Shown here: piece by piece, positions 27,319 through 35,912 of the stretch
Numbering within the stretch: position 1 is the stretch's first letter
Layout of the letters: each line of letters starts with the position of its first letter
Assembly (NCBI GenBank): GCA_034435015.1
Contig: DAOTYH010000045.1
Coordinates: 62,001 to 126,000, forward strand
Length of the DNA: 64,000 nt
Direction of reading: 5' to 3'
Source of the DNA: DAOTYH01 sp034435015
GTDB taxonomy: Bacteria > Chloroflexota > Anaerolineae > Aggregatilineales > UBA3940
The notes under the pieces: model-generated
The model's input: only the letters and a program-made list of their open reading frames with translations
What the model was told of the DNA's origin: nothing
The model's database searches: none
Position numbers and translations under genes: made by a program

Positions 27319-29124
27319 ATGCCCATTCATGTTTTGCCGCCTGAAGTGGCCAGTCAGATTGCGGCTGGGGAAGTGATTGAGCGTCCGGCATCGGTCGTCA
27401 AGGAATTGATCGAGAACGCCCTCGATGCTGGAGCACAGACAATCTCGGTTGAATTGACGGATGGGGGGCGCAGGCTTATCCGTGTGTCTGACAATGGCTG
27501 TGGCATCCCGGCTGATGAGGTTGAGCTGGCCTTTCATCGCTACGCCACCAGCAAGCTGGCTAAGGTCGAGGACTTGGAACGTATAGCCACACTCGGCTTC
27601 CGGGGTGAGGCGTTGGCCTCAATCGCCTCAGTCAGCTATCTGACAGTAGTCACCCGCGCTGTGGGCGAGTCTATGGGAACGAGGCTCCGCTTAGAAGGCG
27701 GTCGGGCTGTCAGCCGTGAGGCGGTTGGTGCGCCGCAGGGAACGGTAGTCACAGTGGAGAACCTCTTCTTCAATGTGCCGGCTCGACTCAAGTTCTTAAA
27801 GAAAGAAACAACCGAACGCCAGCTTGTGAACGCGCTGGTCAGCCGGTATGGGCTGGCTTATCCGGGGGTACGGTTTGTGCTTTCGCAGGGGGGGCAAGAA
27901 GTTCTCCATACTACTGGAAGCGGCAACCTGCGCGATGCGCTGATCCAGACTTACGGCATCGAGGTTGCCTCACAAATGCTGGAGATTCCGCCTCTGCCCG
28001 ATGAAGCGTTGCGGCAGGACCTGCCTGCTATCAAGATTAACGGCTTTGTAGGCCTCCCCAGCCTCAACCGTTCAAATCGCAACTCGATCACGCTGTTCGT
28101 CAATGGGCGATGGATTCAGGATGCCAGCCTGATCTATGCAGTGATACAGGCTTACCACACCATGCTCATGACGGGACGCTACCCTGTGGCCATGATCTTA
28201 ATCACGTTGCCGCCGGAAGAAGTGGACGTCAATGTTCATCCTACTAAGGCCCAGGTGCGCTTTCGCAACCCGGAGGCAGTCTTCAGTGCCCTCCAACGAA
28301 CTGTGCGGAGCGTGCTGGTCGAGCAGGCCCCGCCCCCGCCGGTACGGAGTGAGTTTGTGTGGGGTTCGCCCGAATGGGCAATCCGGCGTGAAAGACTGGC
28401 CCAGGTCACAGGGGAGCGCATGGGTCAGCTTGGGCTTGGCATGGAAGGAGAAGGGAGCGGACAACATACCCGGCAATACCCGCCGAGTGAAGTGTCGGAG
28501 CACTCGCACTCTGCTTCTGAAAAAGAGCGAGGACGTACCTTGCCCATGTTGCGCGTTGTAGGACAGGTTGGGGCAACCTACATTGTGGCTGAAGGGCCGC
28601 GCGGCCTGTATTTGATTGATCAGCATGCCGCACATGAACGCATTCTGTATGAGCAATTCATGGGCGAACGTGCCCAGCGCGGCGTTGTCTCACAGGATTT
28701 GCTTCAGGCTGTCACGATTGAGCTATTGCCAGAACAAATGGCTCTGGTCGAGGAGAATCTCCAAACACTCCATTCAGTTGGTTTTGGTGTCGAGGTTTTT
28801 GGCCGGAATACCATCCGATTACAGGCCGTTCCCGCTCTGGTCGCACAAGGCGATCCGGCAGAGACATTTCTAGCGGCTCTGGGTGAAATCGAATGCGGCC
28901 GGATGCCCGTGGATACTACTGCTGAAGAGCGATTGATCGCGCGGGTCTGCAAGCAGGTTGCTGTTAAGGCTGGGCAGGTGTTGAGCTACGCTGAGATGGA
29001 GGCTCTCGTCAGGCAACTGGAGCGTTGCCGTTCGCCGCAGTCATGCCCTCATGGGCGTCCAACCATGCTTCACCTTTCAGCGGAACAGCTTGCAAAGGAG
29101 TTTGGACGCTTGGGGGCTGTCTGA
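27319..29124 (+). CDS. mutL: DNA mismatch repair protein MutL
   Basis: About 601 aa from the ATG at 27319 (CAGGAG upstream; the frame is open back to 27235 but the conserved start is MPIHVLPPEVASQIAAGEV). N-terminal GHKL ATPase motifs: ELIENALDAGA, DNGCGI and TLGFRGEALASIAS. The C-terminal domain has DQHAAHERILYE, matching the DQHA-x2-E-x4-E endonuclease metal motif, and CPHGRP near the end. MutL couples MutS mismatch recognition to strand incision; this one should nick DNA itself, so no MutH is needed. No mutS lies in the window. Confidence 0.95.
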   Translation: MPIHVLPPEVASQIAAGEVIERPASVVKELIENALDAGAQTISVELTDGGRRLIRVSDNGCGIPADEVELAFHRYATSKLAKVEDLERIATLGFRGEALASIASVSYLTVVTRAVGESMGTRLRLEGGRAVSREAVGAPQGTVVTVENLFFNVPARLKFLKKETTERQLVNALVSRYGLAYPGVRFVLSQGGQEVLHTTGSGNLRDALIQTYGIEVASQMLEIPPLPDEALRQDLPAIKINGFVGLPSLNRSNRNSITLFVNGRWIQDASLIYAVIQAYHTMLMTGRYPVAMILITLPPEEVDVNVHPTKAQVRFRNPEAVFSALQRTVRSVLVEQAPPPPVRSEFVWGSPEWAIRRERLAQVTGERMGQLGLGMEGEGSGQHTRQYPPSEVSEHSHSASEKERGRTLPMLRVVGQVGATYIVAEGPRGLYLIDQHAAHERILYEQFMGERAQRGVVSQDLLQAVTIELLPEQMALVEENLQTLHSVGFGVEVFGRNTIRLQAVPALVAQGDPAETFLAALGEIECGRMPVDTTAEERLIARVCKQVAVKAGQVLSYAEMEALVRQLERCRSPQSCPHGRPTMLHLSAEQLAKEFGRLGAV

Positions 29125-29135
29125 TCGGTTGCGGA

Positions 29136-30176
29136 CTATGGCCCCCAGGTGAAGACCTGCGGAGTGCCCGCCCCGCTGATCACGGGCGCGTCAGGAGTGT
29201 TCCCCCTGACGATCACCACATACCACTCGAACTGCACAGAGCGTCCTACCCCCGGCTGGAACGAATTGGGCAGACGAAAGGCGTTGCTCCGTGTCACAAA
29301 GCGGCTTTCTTCGCCCGTGCTGCGATTCCGAAGCACCAGCAAATAAGACTCGTTTGCTTGTAACATATGGATAGCCGCCCATTCGAGTACAACGCTCCGA
29401 TTGCGGGGGATCGTCTCGCCGTTGGCTGGCGCAAGCGGTGAGGGCGGTTCTAGCGTCGGTGTGGGGGTTGCCGTCGAGTTCGGTCCCCCTGTTGGTGTGA
29501 GGGTAGGGGTTAAAGTTACAAGAATCGGGACTTTGAGTTCCTGATTGGGGTAGATAATGTCGTTTACAAGACCATTAGCCCGCCTGATGGCATCGGCGGT
29601 CGAGTCATATTCATAAGCGATTAAGAGTACATTCTCGCCGGGCTGTACAATGTGAATCCAGTATTGGCCGTCCGGCGAGATGCACCGGTTATCGGGGCTA
29701 CAACCAGTATAATCAATAGTTACGTTAGGATCGAGAGTTGGCCCGCCGCTGGTCGGTGTAGGGGTGGGCGTTGGGCCGGGCGTTGGGGTCTGGCGCGGTA
29801 TCAGCAAAGTCTGGCCAGCTCGTAGAGGCTCGTTCTCGCTGGCCATACCGTTGAGGGCCAAGACCTCAGGGACTACCGCCAGATCGCGGTAGCCGAATAA
29901 TTGGATGACATAGTAAAGTGTATCCCCTGGCTGTACAGTGTAAGCATAGGGTTCAAGCGTCGCAGTCGGTAGGGGCGTAGGGGTGAGGGTCGGCGGCCCG
30001 CTGGGTGAAGGGGTGAGAGTGGGTGTCGAACTAGCCGCAAGTGTAGGAACAGTTGTTACTTGCCTCCCTCCACAACTTGCCAGCAGGAGAGAAGCTGTAA
30101 CCATGAATACGACGATGGCCGCATTCCATCGGCTTACGGAGGTCATCAGCACCGGGAGTTTCGTTTTAGGTACCAT
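29136..30176 (-). CDS. Lipoprotein with two LysM domains
   Basis: About 346 aa from the ATG at 30176 (alternatives: ATG 30146, GTG 30263; none has a good ribosome site). Signal segment with lipobox LLASC, then Thr-Pro-rich linkers. Two LysM modules can be seen: YTVQPGDTLYYVIQLFGYRD with LRAGQTLLIP, and HIVQPGENVLLIAYEYD with IIYPNQELKVP. LysM binds N-acetylglucosamine polymers such as peptidoglycan, so the protein is probably a cell-wall-associated lipoprotein. The C-terminal 100 residues (SPLAPANGETIPRNRSVVLEW) look like a fibronectin-type beta-sandwich. Convergent with mutL, 11 nt apart. Confidence 0.8.
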   Translation of the reverse strand: MVPKTKLPVLMTSVSRWNAAIVVFMVTASLLLASCGGRQVTTVPTLAASSTPTLTPSPSGPPTLTPTPLPTATLEPYAYTVQPGDTLYYVIQLFGYRDLAVVPEVLALNGMASENEPLRAGQTLLIPRQTPTPGPTPTPTPTSGGPTLDPNVTIDYTGCSPDNRCISPDGQYWIHIVQPGENVLLIAYEYDSTADAIRRANGLVNDIIYPNQELKVPILVTLTPTLTPTGGPNSTATPTPTLEPPSPLAPANGETIPRNRSVVLEWAAIHMLQANESYLLVLRNRSTGEESRFVTRSNAFRLPNSFQPGVGRSVQFEWYVVIVRGNTPDAPVISGAGTPQVFTWGP

Positions 30177-30299
30177 GTCTGTTGCGCCTGCCTGGATGCC
30201 GTTTTCTGCTCTCTCCAGTGTCCGTGCAGTATAACGCCCCGTCGCAGGTTTTCCCAACTCCACAGATCACGTCTGTTCATTGCTCCCCTGATGCCTGCC

Positions 30300-30878
30300 T
30301 TACTCAACCGAAGCTATATTGCCGTCCAGCCCCAGTTCAGCCGCTATGGATTGCATGGCAGACAACACAAGCGGTACATGCTCTTCCCACAGATCAACTC
30401 CCAGCTCCGCACAACCGCGCAGGATGTCATCGCGATTGGCACCAGCGGCAAAGGCTTTATCTTTCCATTTCTTCCTGATTGAGTCAACTGTCACATCACG
30501 TATATCTTTGCTGGGACGTACCAACGCTACGGCCGTGATTAACCCGGTAAGTTCGTCTACGGCATAGAGTGCCTTGTCCCGCAGTGTCTCTCGCGGCACA
30601 CCAGATTCTCTGGCATGGCTGAGGATCGTGCGGATATCCTCTTCCGGTACACCCCGTTCCCGCAGAAGGGGGGCGCCCAGCATAGGATGCTCCCCCATGT
30701 TGGGATGTATTTCCCAGTCGAAATCATGCAGTAACCCAACTGCTCCCCAGTCTTCCTCATCTTCGTTGAATTTGCGGGCATATGCCCGCATAGCGGCCTC
30801 GACTGCAAGCATATGCTTGAGCAGGTTGGGATTGTGAATAAACTCTTTGACAATAGCCAGTGCTTTGTCCCGCTCCAT
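30300..30878 (-). CDS. HD-domain hydrolase
   Basis: 192 aa. The HD metal-binding pattern is visible: KHMLAVEAAMRAYA with its His, then the HD pair in GLLHDFDWEIHP, a further His in GEHPMLGAPLL and ILSHARES, and a late Asp in AVDELTGL. HD proteins of this size hydrolyse phosphate esters of nucleotides or similar metabolites. It lies 3 nt after the nucleotidyltransferase gene and is probably co-transcribed. The substrate is unknown. Confidence 0.82.
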   Translation of the reverse strand: MERDKALAIVKEFIHNPNLLKHMLAVEAAMRAYARKFNEDEEDWGAVGLLHDFDWEIHPNMGEHPMLGAPLLRERGVPEEDIRTILSHARESGVPRETLRDKALYAVDELTGLITAVALVRPSKDIRDVTVDSIRKKWKDKAFAAGANRDDILRGCAELGVDLWEEHVPLVLSAMQSIAAELGLDGNIASVE

Positions 30879-30881
30879 ATT

Positions 30882-31841
30882 TTATCGATCCTCGTGAACA
30901 ACCTCACCCGCGATCCGTTGGCCTGTACTGATGTGTACCCCCAGCACCAGTGCATCACGCAGAGAAACCCCTGCCCCGATGACACTTCCGCTCTCGATAT
31001 ATACATTAGGGCCAAGCGTCGCGTTGTTCCCCACTATCACACCAGGGTCAACGTGTACCGGGGGGATGACGCGCACGGAAGGGGGAATCTCGCTGAGCAG
31101 GCTGGATGTTTTTAGCTCAGTAAGTAGCTGGACATTTGCCGCCCTTAAGTCATCAGGGGTCTCAAGCCGAACACGATGTGATGCCTCGATTGCTCCTACG
31201 GTCCGATGGTCATCAATCATCATCTGGATAGCCGTTGCTAGAATGCGTTCACCGCTCTGGCCTATGAGGGGTACTCTGTCCAAGTACTCAAGCACGGCGG
31301 GAGTGAAACCGTAGACCGATAGGACGGTCATATAATCTTGATGAGCCCCAGTTGGCTGTTCTGAGATGTACATCACGTGTCCCCGAGGATCGAGCAATAC
31401 ACCAGCTCCCTGTCCAATCTCATCTGGGGCATAGAACAGACTCAGCACAGCTACATCGCTGGGGTGGGTCTCAAAGTAGTTGCATACCTGAACGGCGTGT
31501 TCTTCTGAGATCAGGTTATCGCATGAGACGATCACAAACAGCCCGTCAATAAACTTCCGGGCCGCAAACAGAGTTGAGGCCGTCCCCCTCTGATGGCCTT
31601 GCGGAGCAAAGGTCAGTTGAACATCCGGGTACCACTTGCTACTTAGCCACGCAGCAACGCTTCCTTCCTGTTCACCGACTACTACTGTAAAGCGGCGAAT
31701 ACCCGCCCTGTAAAAACTGTCCATGATGCGCGCAATCAACGGTTTGCCCAACAGCGGAAGCATTGCTTTGGGGCGCGTGCGGGTGAGGGGATACATTCGC
31801 TGGCTTGGGCCGGCGGCCATCACTATGACATGATCGATCAT
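30882..31841 (-). CDS. Sugar-phosphate nucleotidyltransferase with left-handed beta-helix C-terminus
   Basis: About 319 aa from the ATG at 31841 (an in-frame ATG at 31877 is less likely). N-terminal Rossmann-like nucleotidyltransferase domain (VIVMAAGPSQRMYPLTRTRPKAMLP): the usual G-x-G-T/S-R-L loop is replaced by GPSQRM, while the later PKAMLP Lys is kept. VSCDN (around residue 105) supplies the metal-binding Asp. Residues about 250-315 are hexapeptide repeats (VIVGNNATLGPNVYIE) forming a beta-helix. Such enzymes make NDP-sugars from sugar-1-phosphates. The altered loop makes the exact substrate uncertain. Confidence 0.82.
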   Translation of the reverse strand: MIDHVIVMAAGPSQRMYPLTRTRPKAMLPLLGKPLIARIMDSFYRAGIRRFTVVVGEQEGSVAAWLSSKWYPDVQLTFAPQGHQRGTASTLFAARKFIDGLFVIVSCDNLISEEHAVQVCNYFETHPSDVAVLSLFYAPDEIGQGAGVLLDPRGHVMYISEQPTGAHQDYMTVLSVYGFTPAVLEYLDRVPLIGQSGERILATAIQMMIDDHRTVGAIEASHRVRLETPDDLRAANVQLLTELKTSSLLSEIPPSVRVIPPVHVDPGVIVGNNATLGPNVYIESGSVIGAGVSLRDALVLGVHISTGQRIAGEVVHEDR

Positions 31842-31947
31842 GGAAAAGCTACCTTGAGCCGGACAGTTAAGACCCATATCTTATGGGAGGGGATTCTACA
31901 TGAGCGTCAAACTTCTTTCAATCTGAGAGGGTTGTGCAGGGCGGCCA

Positions 31948-31976
31948 TTGTCCTTACTATTGAGGTATATCAAAAT
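31948..31976 (+). promoter_or_regulatory. Weak candidate promoter upstream of the beta-flower-like gene
   Basis: TTGTCC (31948-31953), 17-nt spacer, CAAAAT (31971-31976), 41 nt before the ATG at 32017. Both hexamers are imperfect. Confidence 0.3.
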
Positions 31977-32016
31977 ATGTATGATCTGATTTATCCTAAC
32001 TGGACAGGAGCAAACC

Positions 32017-32391
32017 ATGCCTGATGACAAGACCATGAAACCACGCCATATCTGGAATACACATGGAGACTGGGTGGCCACTCTAGTAGGCATCCATATC
32101 TGGGATATGACCGGCTCATGGGTTGGCTGGCTGGATGGCGATGATGTGTACAAAGTGGATGGTGAGTGGATCGGCAAACTGAGCAGGGATATGCGCATTG
32201 TTCGCAAGCGGAGTGCCCCTCGCCGGCCCCTGCGCAATGACATTCCACCCAAGCCAGAAAAGCCCGCGCTTCCGGCACGCGCGCCTTTACCCCCTTCGTT
32301 CTCGGAGTTGGCCTTTTCCGAGATTGATGTACTGGAAGAAGACCCTGACATTTTCAAGCGCGTCTCGGACATGCGGCCGGATATGGAATGA
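32017..32391 (+). CDS. Small protein with three 20-residue W/G repeats (beta-flower-like)
   Basis: 124 aa, no signal peptide. The first 55 residues contain three imperfect repeats of the type hydrophobic-W/Y-x3-G-x-W-V/I-x2-L: RHIWNTHGDWVATL, HIWDMTGSWVGWL and DVYKVDGEWIGKL. This resembles what I know as the 4-fold beta-flower domain of uncharacterised bacterial proteins. The remainder is Pro/Arg-rich and then acidic. GGAG lies 9 nt before the start. It is a stand-alone gene with a divergent upstream neighbour. Function unknown; the repeat reading is mine and should be checked against Pfam. Confidence 0.6.
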   Translation: MPDDKTMKPRHIWNTHGDWVATLVGIHIWDMTGSWVGWLDGDDVYKVDGEWIGKLSRDMRIVRKRSAPRRPLRNDIPPKPEKPALPARAPLPPSFSELAFSEIDVLEEDPDIFKRVSDMRPDME

Positions 32392-32413
32392 TACTATTTA
32401 GGGAGAAGCTGTT

Positions 32414-32442
32414 TTGCTCTAACTGCTGTATGGTGTTAAAAT
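32414..32442 (+). promoter_or_regulatory. Promoter of the tyrosine recombinase gene
   Basis: TTGCTC (32414-32419), 17-nt spacer, TAAAAT (32437-32442). The -10 matches 5 of 6 consensus bases. The predicted start site (about 32449) coincides with the left end of the palindrome at 32449-32466. Confidence 0.45.
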
Positions 32443-32448
32443 AACTTA

Positions 32449-32466
32449 TGAGAATACCTATTCTCA
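32449..32466. repeat. 18-bp palindrome at the recombinase promoter
   Basis: TGAGAATA-CC-TATTCTCA, perfect 8-bp arms around CC, at the expected transcription start and 28 nt before the recombinase ATG. Looks like an operator for a dimeric regulator or for the recombinase itself. It does not match the dif consensus. Confidence 0.55.
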
Positions 32467-32494
32467 AAACTTATTAGCGGGAAGACGTGCCAGT

Positions 32495-33487
32495 ATGTTT
32501 CCTCCTTCTGACGACCCCTCTCAAGCTCTGACTTTGCCCGACAGGACGCTCTTGGACCAAAATCCAGCGGCAGTTTATCTGGCTGGCTTGAACAGCAAGG
32601 CCGGACGGCGTACCATGCGCCAGGTGCTTGACTTGATCGCGCGTACCCTGTCGAATGGCCAACTGGATGCATTTAACTTCCCATGGGGGCAGTTGCGTTA
32701 TCAGCATACTCAGGCTGTGCGGACTTGGCTGGTAGAGACTTACAAGCCGGCGACAGCCAATAAGGCGCTGTGTGCCCTGCGTGGTGTGCTCAAGCAGGCG
32801 TGGATGCTGGGTCACATGACCGCTGAAGATTATCATAAAGCCCGTGAGGTTAAGAGTGTTCGGGGACAGACCGTACCTGCCGGGCGGGAGCTGAGCCGAG
32901 AGGAAATCGGCGCGCTTCTCTCAGTTTGCGAGAATGATCCCAGCCCCGCCGGCGTCCGAGATGCCGCCTTGCTGGCTTTGCTCTATGGGGCGGGACTGCG
33001 CCGCGCTGAGGTTGTAGAACTCGACCTTGACGACTATGATCCCCAAGCTGGTCAGATTGTCATTAAGGGCAAAGGACGCAAAGAGCGCATGGCCTACTTG
33101 ATCGACAGCCTGAGCCGGGCGATGAAGGACTGGCTGGAAGTGCGCGGACTAGAGCCAGGCCCCCTCTTTCTGCCGATCCGCAAAGACGGCGATCTAGAAT
33201 CACGACGCATGACCACACAAGCCGTCTATAATTTGCTCCGCAAGCGGGCGGCTCAGGCTGGTGTACGGGACTTTAGTCCGCATGATCTGCGGCGTACATT
33301 CGTGAGCGATTTACTTGAGGCTGGCGCTGACATCGCTATTGTTGCCAAAATGGCGGGTCACGCGAATGTGCAGACGACGGCACGCTATGACCGCCGGCCT
33401 GAGGAGGCTAAGCGGCGAGCGGCTAATCTGTTGAATGTGCCTTATCGGGGAATAAGGAATACGGCGGCTGGCGATAGCGAAAAATAA
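32495..33487 (+). CDS. Tyrosine recombinase (XerC/XerD-like integrase)
   Basis: 330 aa. N-terminal SAM-like core-binding domain (about 20-115), then the catalytic domain. All active-site residues can be seen: Arg 169 (GAGLRRAE), Lys 193 (KGKGRKER), His 263 and Arg 266 (SPHDLRRTF), His 289 (MAGHANVQTT) and the nucleophile Tyr 298 (ARYDRR). The enzyme is complete and should cut and rejoin DNA through a 3'-phosphotyrosine. It could be the chromosome-dimer resolvase or the integrase of a decayed element; no other mobile-element gene or att repeat is visible nearby. The palindrome upstream suggests autoregulation. Confidence 0.92.
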   Translation: MFPPSDDPSQALTLPDRTLLDQNPAAVYLAGLNSKAGRRTMRQVLDLIARTLSNGQLDAFNFPWGQLRYQHTQAVRTWLVETYKPATANKALCALRGVLKQAWMLGHMTAEDYHKAREVKSVRGQTVPAGRELSREEIGALLSVCENDPSPAGVRDAALLALLYGAGLRRAEVVELDLDDYDPQAGQIVIKGKGRKERMAYLIDSLSRAMKDWLEVRGLEPGPLFLPIRKDGDLESRRMTTQAVYNLLRKRAAQAGVRDFSPHDLRRTFVSDLLEAGADIAIVAKMAGHANVQTTARYDRRPEEAKRRAANLLNVPYRGIRNTAAGDSEK

Positions 33488-33552
33488 CTTTGTATTGGAG
33501 AGCCAAGTTTGTCGTGAAGCTGGTACAGCCTTCTGCTGGGAATGGAGCAAAG

Positions 33553-34788
33553 ATGAGCGATCAAGACCAGGATACCAAGCAGGATACCAACGAGGCGCAG
33601 TCCTCGATCCCGCCTTACCTCCTTGACAGCGATAGAGGCAATCCTCCCCAACACACCTCCATGCTGATGCGGCTACTTGAAAATCGTCCTTCCAAGCGCG
33701 TGTTGCGTGTGGCCGCTGAGGACATGGGGCTTGCAGAGAACTTGCCCTTCCCCTTTATGGCACTAGTGGGACAGGTCGAAATGCGTACTGCGCTCCTGCT
33801 GGCCGTGATCAACCCCAACGTGGGCGGAGTTTTGCTCATTGGCCCGAGAGGAACAGGCAAGACGACAGCGGCACGCGGGCTGAGTGATCTGTTGCCCTAT
33901 GTGGAGCACAGCACCTGTATTTACGGCTGTATGCCGGAAGATTATGAAATTGAGGGGCCAGAGGGTGTCTGTGAGGATTGTGCGGCCAAGTTACAGGCCG
34001 GCCAGAAAATCACCCGTACCGAGCCGGTAAAGTTGATTGAATTGCCGCTAAACGCCAGACTGGAAGATGTGATTGGCGGCATTAATGAACGGATTGCCTT
34101 GCAGGAGAATCGTGTCAGGCTGGAGCGCGGTATCCTTTCCCGTGCTGACCGCAATTTGCTGTATGTAGATGAAGTCAACCTGCTTGACGATGACATTGTA
34201 GATGCCATTCTCGATGCGGCGTCCCAGGGGCATTACACTGTGCGGCGAGGCCCTATGCGGGCAACTTACCGTTCAAGGTTTGTGCTGATTGGCTCAATGA
34301 ACCCAGAAGAAGGTAGCCTGCGCCCCCAGATACTAGATCGTTTTGGGCTACGGGTGATGGTCAGCGGCTTAACAGACCCTGAAGAGCGAATGCAGGTTTA
34401 CGATCATGTGCTCAAGTTTCGAACCAGCCCGCGTGCCTTCATCCGGGCCTTTGACGATGAAACCTACTTTGCCCGCGAGGATGTCATTGCGGCCCGCGAG
34501 ATGCTCCCCTCGGTTACGCTCTCGCCGGAAGCCCAGAAACTTGGCCTGCGGCTGGTGCAGGAGTTGAATATTCATTCGCATCGGGCTGAGTTCACAATGT
34601 TTGAAGCGGCAAGAGCTTATGCCGCCGCCGATGGCCGTACTCTGGTCACAATGGACGATCTGCGAGTTGTGGCCCCTATGGCCCTCAGGATGCGCCGTAG
34701 CGAATTTATAGAGAGCTTCTTCGCCGCCCAGCAGGTGGAAGACCATCAGATCAGCCAAACCTTTGAAAAGTTAAGGAGCGAGTTTTGA
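33553..34788 (+). CDS. BchI/ChlI-like AAA+ ATPase (magnesium chelatase family)
   Basis: 411 aa from the ATG at 33553 (GGAG 7 nt upstream; a TTG at 33490 is unlikely). A 65-residue N-terminal extension precedes the core. Walker A is GPRGTGKTT, Walker B is LLYVDEVNLLDD, and the segment CIYGCMPEDYEIEGPEGVC with a following C-x2-C is the BchI-specific insertion. SRFVLIGSMNPEEGSLRPQ is the sensor region. BchI works with BchD and BchH in Mg insertion into protoporphyrin, or with analogous partners in cobalamin synthesis. None of these partners is in the window. The next gene starts inside its stop codon, so a membrane protein is its likely partner. Confidence 0.88.
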   Translation: MSDQDQDTKQDTNEAQSSIPPYLLDSDRGNPPQHTSMLMRLLENRPSKRVLRVAAEDMGLAENLPFPFMALVGQVEMRTALLLAVINPNVGGVLLIGPRGTGKTTAARGLSDLLPYVEHSTCIYGCMPEDYEIEGPEGVCEDCAAKLQAGQKITRTEPVKLIELPLNARLEDVIGGINERIALQENRVRLERGILSRADRNLLYVDEVNLLDDDIVDAILDAASQGHYTVRRGPMRATYRSRFVLIGSMNPEEGSLRPQILDRFGLRVMVSGLTDPEERMQVYDHVLKFRTSPRAFIRAFDDETYFAREDVIAAREMLPSVTLSPEAQKLGLRLVQELNIHSHRAEFTMFEAARAYAAADGRTLVTMDDLRVVAPMALRMRRSEFIESFFAAQQVEDHQISQTFEKLRSEF

Positions 34789-35447
34789 GCTTTAAGAAAA
34801 CCCCCTCTATAGAGATGTACGCCGCCATGGCCCTGCTTCTTGCATGGCTTGGAGTCTGGGGAGCATGGATTGGGCACAGAACAGTGGCGCTCACCCAGAA
34901 TGCAATTGATTTGGCAGAGTGGTCTGATTACCTGATGGATGTCCGCTTTGGCGGGCTGGCTGGAACCCCCAACTGCCTGCGGTTGGCAGTTGGGCTGGCA
35001 ATGATCGCCTTGGCGCTGGGGGCAGGAGCTATAGGTAACCGGTGGTTACGCTGGGGCATGCGCCTGACTGCGGCACTGCCCGCGGTTGTTATGCTACCCC
35101 CCTACCCCTTTCTGCTTGAACTTTGGTGGTCTGACAGCTATGGGGTACGTTTCACTATTGCCCTGCTCGCTCTGACGGGGATCGCGGCCAGCGGCCTATT
35201 TGACCGGATGGCAGGGCTGGTACGGCAAGCGGCTGTAGCCGTACTGGGTGTAGTGTCGGCGGGGCTGGGAATATGGACCTTCTTTGCTCTCAGGCCCCCC
35301 TTCGAGGCACATTATGCCAGTTCGATTGCGCCCGGTTGGGGGAGCCTGCTTTTCTGGGGAGGGCTGATCCTTGCGGTTGGCTTCGAGGTTGCCGCCGCTT
35401 GCAGGGGCAGACAGGCCCCTTCTTCTGACATAAAAGCCTCAACTTAA
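34785..35447 (+). CDS. Six-TM membrane protein of unknown function
   Basis: 220 aa with about six hydrophobic segments (around 13-30, 62-80, 88-108, 118-136, 143-165, 180-200). Start is TTG with AAGGAG just upstream, overlapping the ATPase stop (TTGA). This tight coupling argues for a functional link with the BchI-like ATPase. No family recognised. The last residues are polar. A terminator hairpin follows at 35451-35487. Confidence 0.75.
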   Translation: MSFKKTPSIEMYAAMALLLAWLGVWGAWIGHRTVALTQNAIDLAEWSDYLMDVRFGGLAGTPNCLRLAVGLAMIALALGAGAIGNRWLRWGMRLTAALPAVVMLPPYPFLLELWWSDSYGVRFTIALLALTGIAASGLFDRMAGLVRQAAVAVLGVVSAGLGIWTFFALRPPFEAHYASSIAPGWGSLLFWGGLILAVGFEVAAACRGRQAPSSDIKAST

Positions 35448-35450
35448 AAA

Positions 35451-35487
35451 AACAAGCGGGCCAGAAACCTGCCCCGCCCGCATTGTT
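35451..35487 (-). terminator. Terminator of acpP
   Basis: Inverted repeat with a GC core (GCGGGC 35456-35461 with GCCCGC 35476-35481) extended by AACAA/TTGTT with one unpaired base. On the minus strand it is followed by TTTTTTT-rich sequence (rc of 35444-35452), a strong intrinsic terminator for acpP. It may also stop transcription of the plus-strand membrane-protein gene. Confidence 0.75.
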
Positions 35488-35505
35488 AGGTCTGCCCCTA
35501 TGCCA

Positions 35506-35742
35506 CTAGGTCATGTGTGTTTCAATATAGTCAATGGCCTGACCAACGGTCTGAATCTGCTGGGCTTCTTCGTCCTTAATGTCCCCGCCAAACTCCTGCT
35601 CAAACTCCATGATCAACTCAACCAGATCAAGAGAGTCAGCCTCAAGGTCCTCTCGGAACCTTGCTTCACGGGTTACTTTGCTGGCGTCAACACCCAGTAG
35701 TCTTACAATAATGTCACGGACACGCTCTTCCGTGCTTGGCAT
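35506..35742 (-). CDS. acpP: Acyl carrier protein
   Basis: 78 aa, acidic, standard ACP length. The phosphopantetheine attachment Ser is in [11 protein letters not shown] (Ser 37), preceded by the typical helix 1 and followed by a conserved helix 2 and a C-terminal [11 protein letters not shown] helix. AcpP carries growing acyl chains in fatty acid synthesis. GGAGG lies 6 nt before the ATG. It is not next to fab genes here; it is divergent from fni. Confidence 0.95.
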   Translation of the reverse strand: MPSTEERVRDIIVRLLGVDASKVTREARFREDLEADSLDLVELIMEFEQEFGGDIKDEEAQQIQTVGQAIDYIETHMT

Positions 35743-35781
35743 GTTCCACCTCCTGAATGATGTGACAGCAGGGCCACGAGT

Positions 35782-35809
35782 AGTTTACCATGCTTGTTGG
35801 CTGAGTCAA
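35782..35809 (-). promoter_or_regulatory. sigma70-type promoter of acpP
   Basis: Minus strand TTGACT (35804-35809), 16-nt spacer, TAAACT (35782-35787), 40 nt before the acpP ATG. Confidence 0.5.
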
Positions 35810-35861
35810 GAACTCTGGGGTTTGGGCAAGCGCCTTTCTTGCCTTGACTCGGCCTCTTGCC

Positions 35862-35889
35862 TTGACAGAGATGCAAGGCTGTTGATAAA
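35862..35889 (+). promoter_or_regulatory. sigma70-type promoter of fni
   Basis: TTGACA (perfect, 35862-35867), 16-nt spacer, GATAAA (35884-35889), with the fni ATG 24 nt further on. Divergent from the acpP promoter. Confidence 0.55.
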
Positions 35890-35912
35890 TTCAATCAAAG
35901 GAACACCACCCT

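Noticed and set aside
29460..30030. Repetitive Thr/Pro-coding DNA in the LysM gene (also near 23480 and 49590)
   Set aside because: Low-complexity linker coding sequence, not a CRISPR or mobile repeat; unit length varies and it lies in frame.
32449..32466. Palindrome as a dif (chromosome dimer resolution) site
   Set aside because: It lacks the two 11-bp Xer half-sites and 6-bp centre of dif; kept only as a candidate operator.
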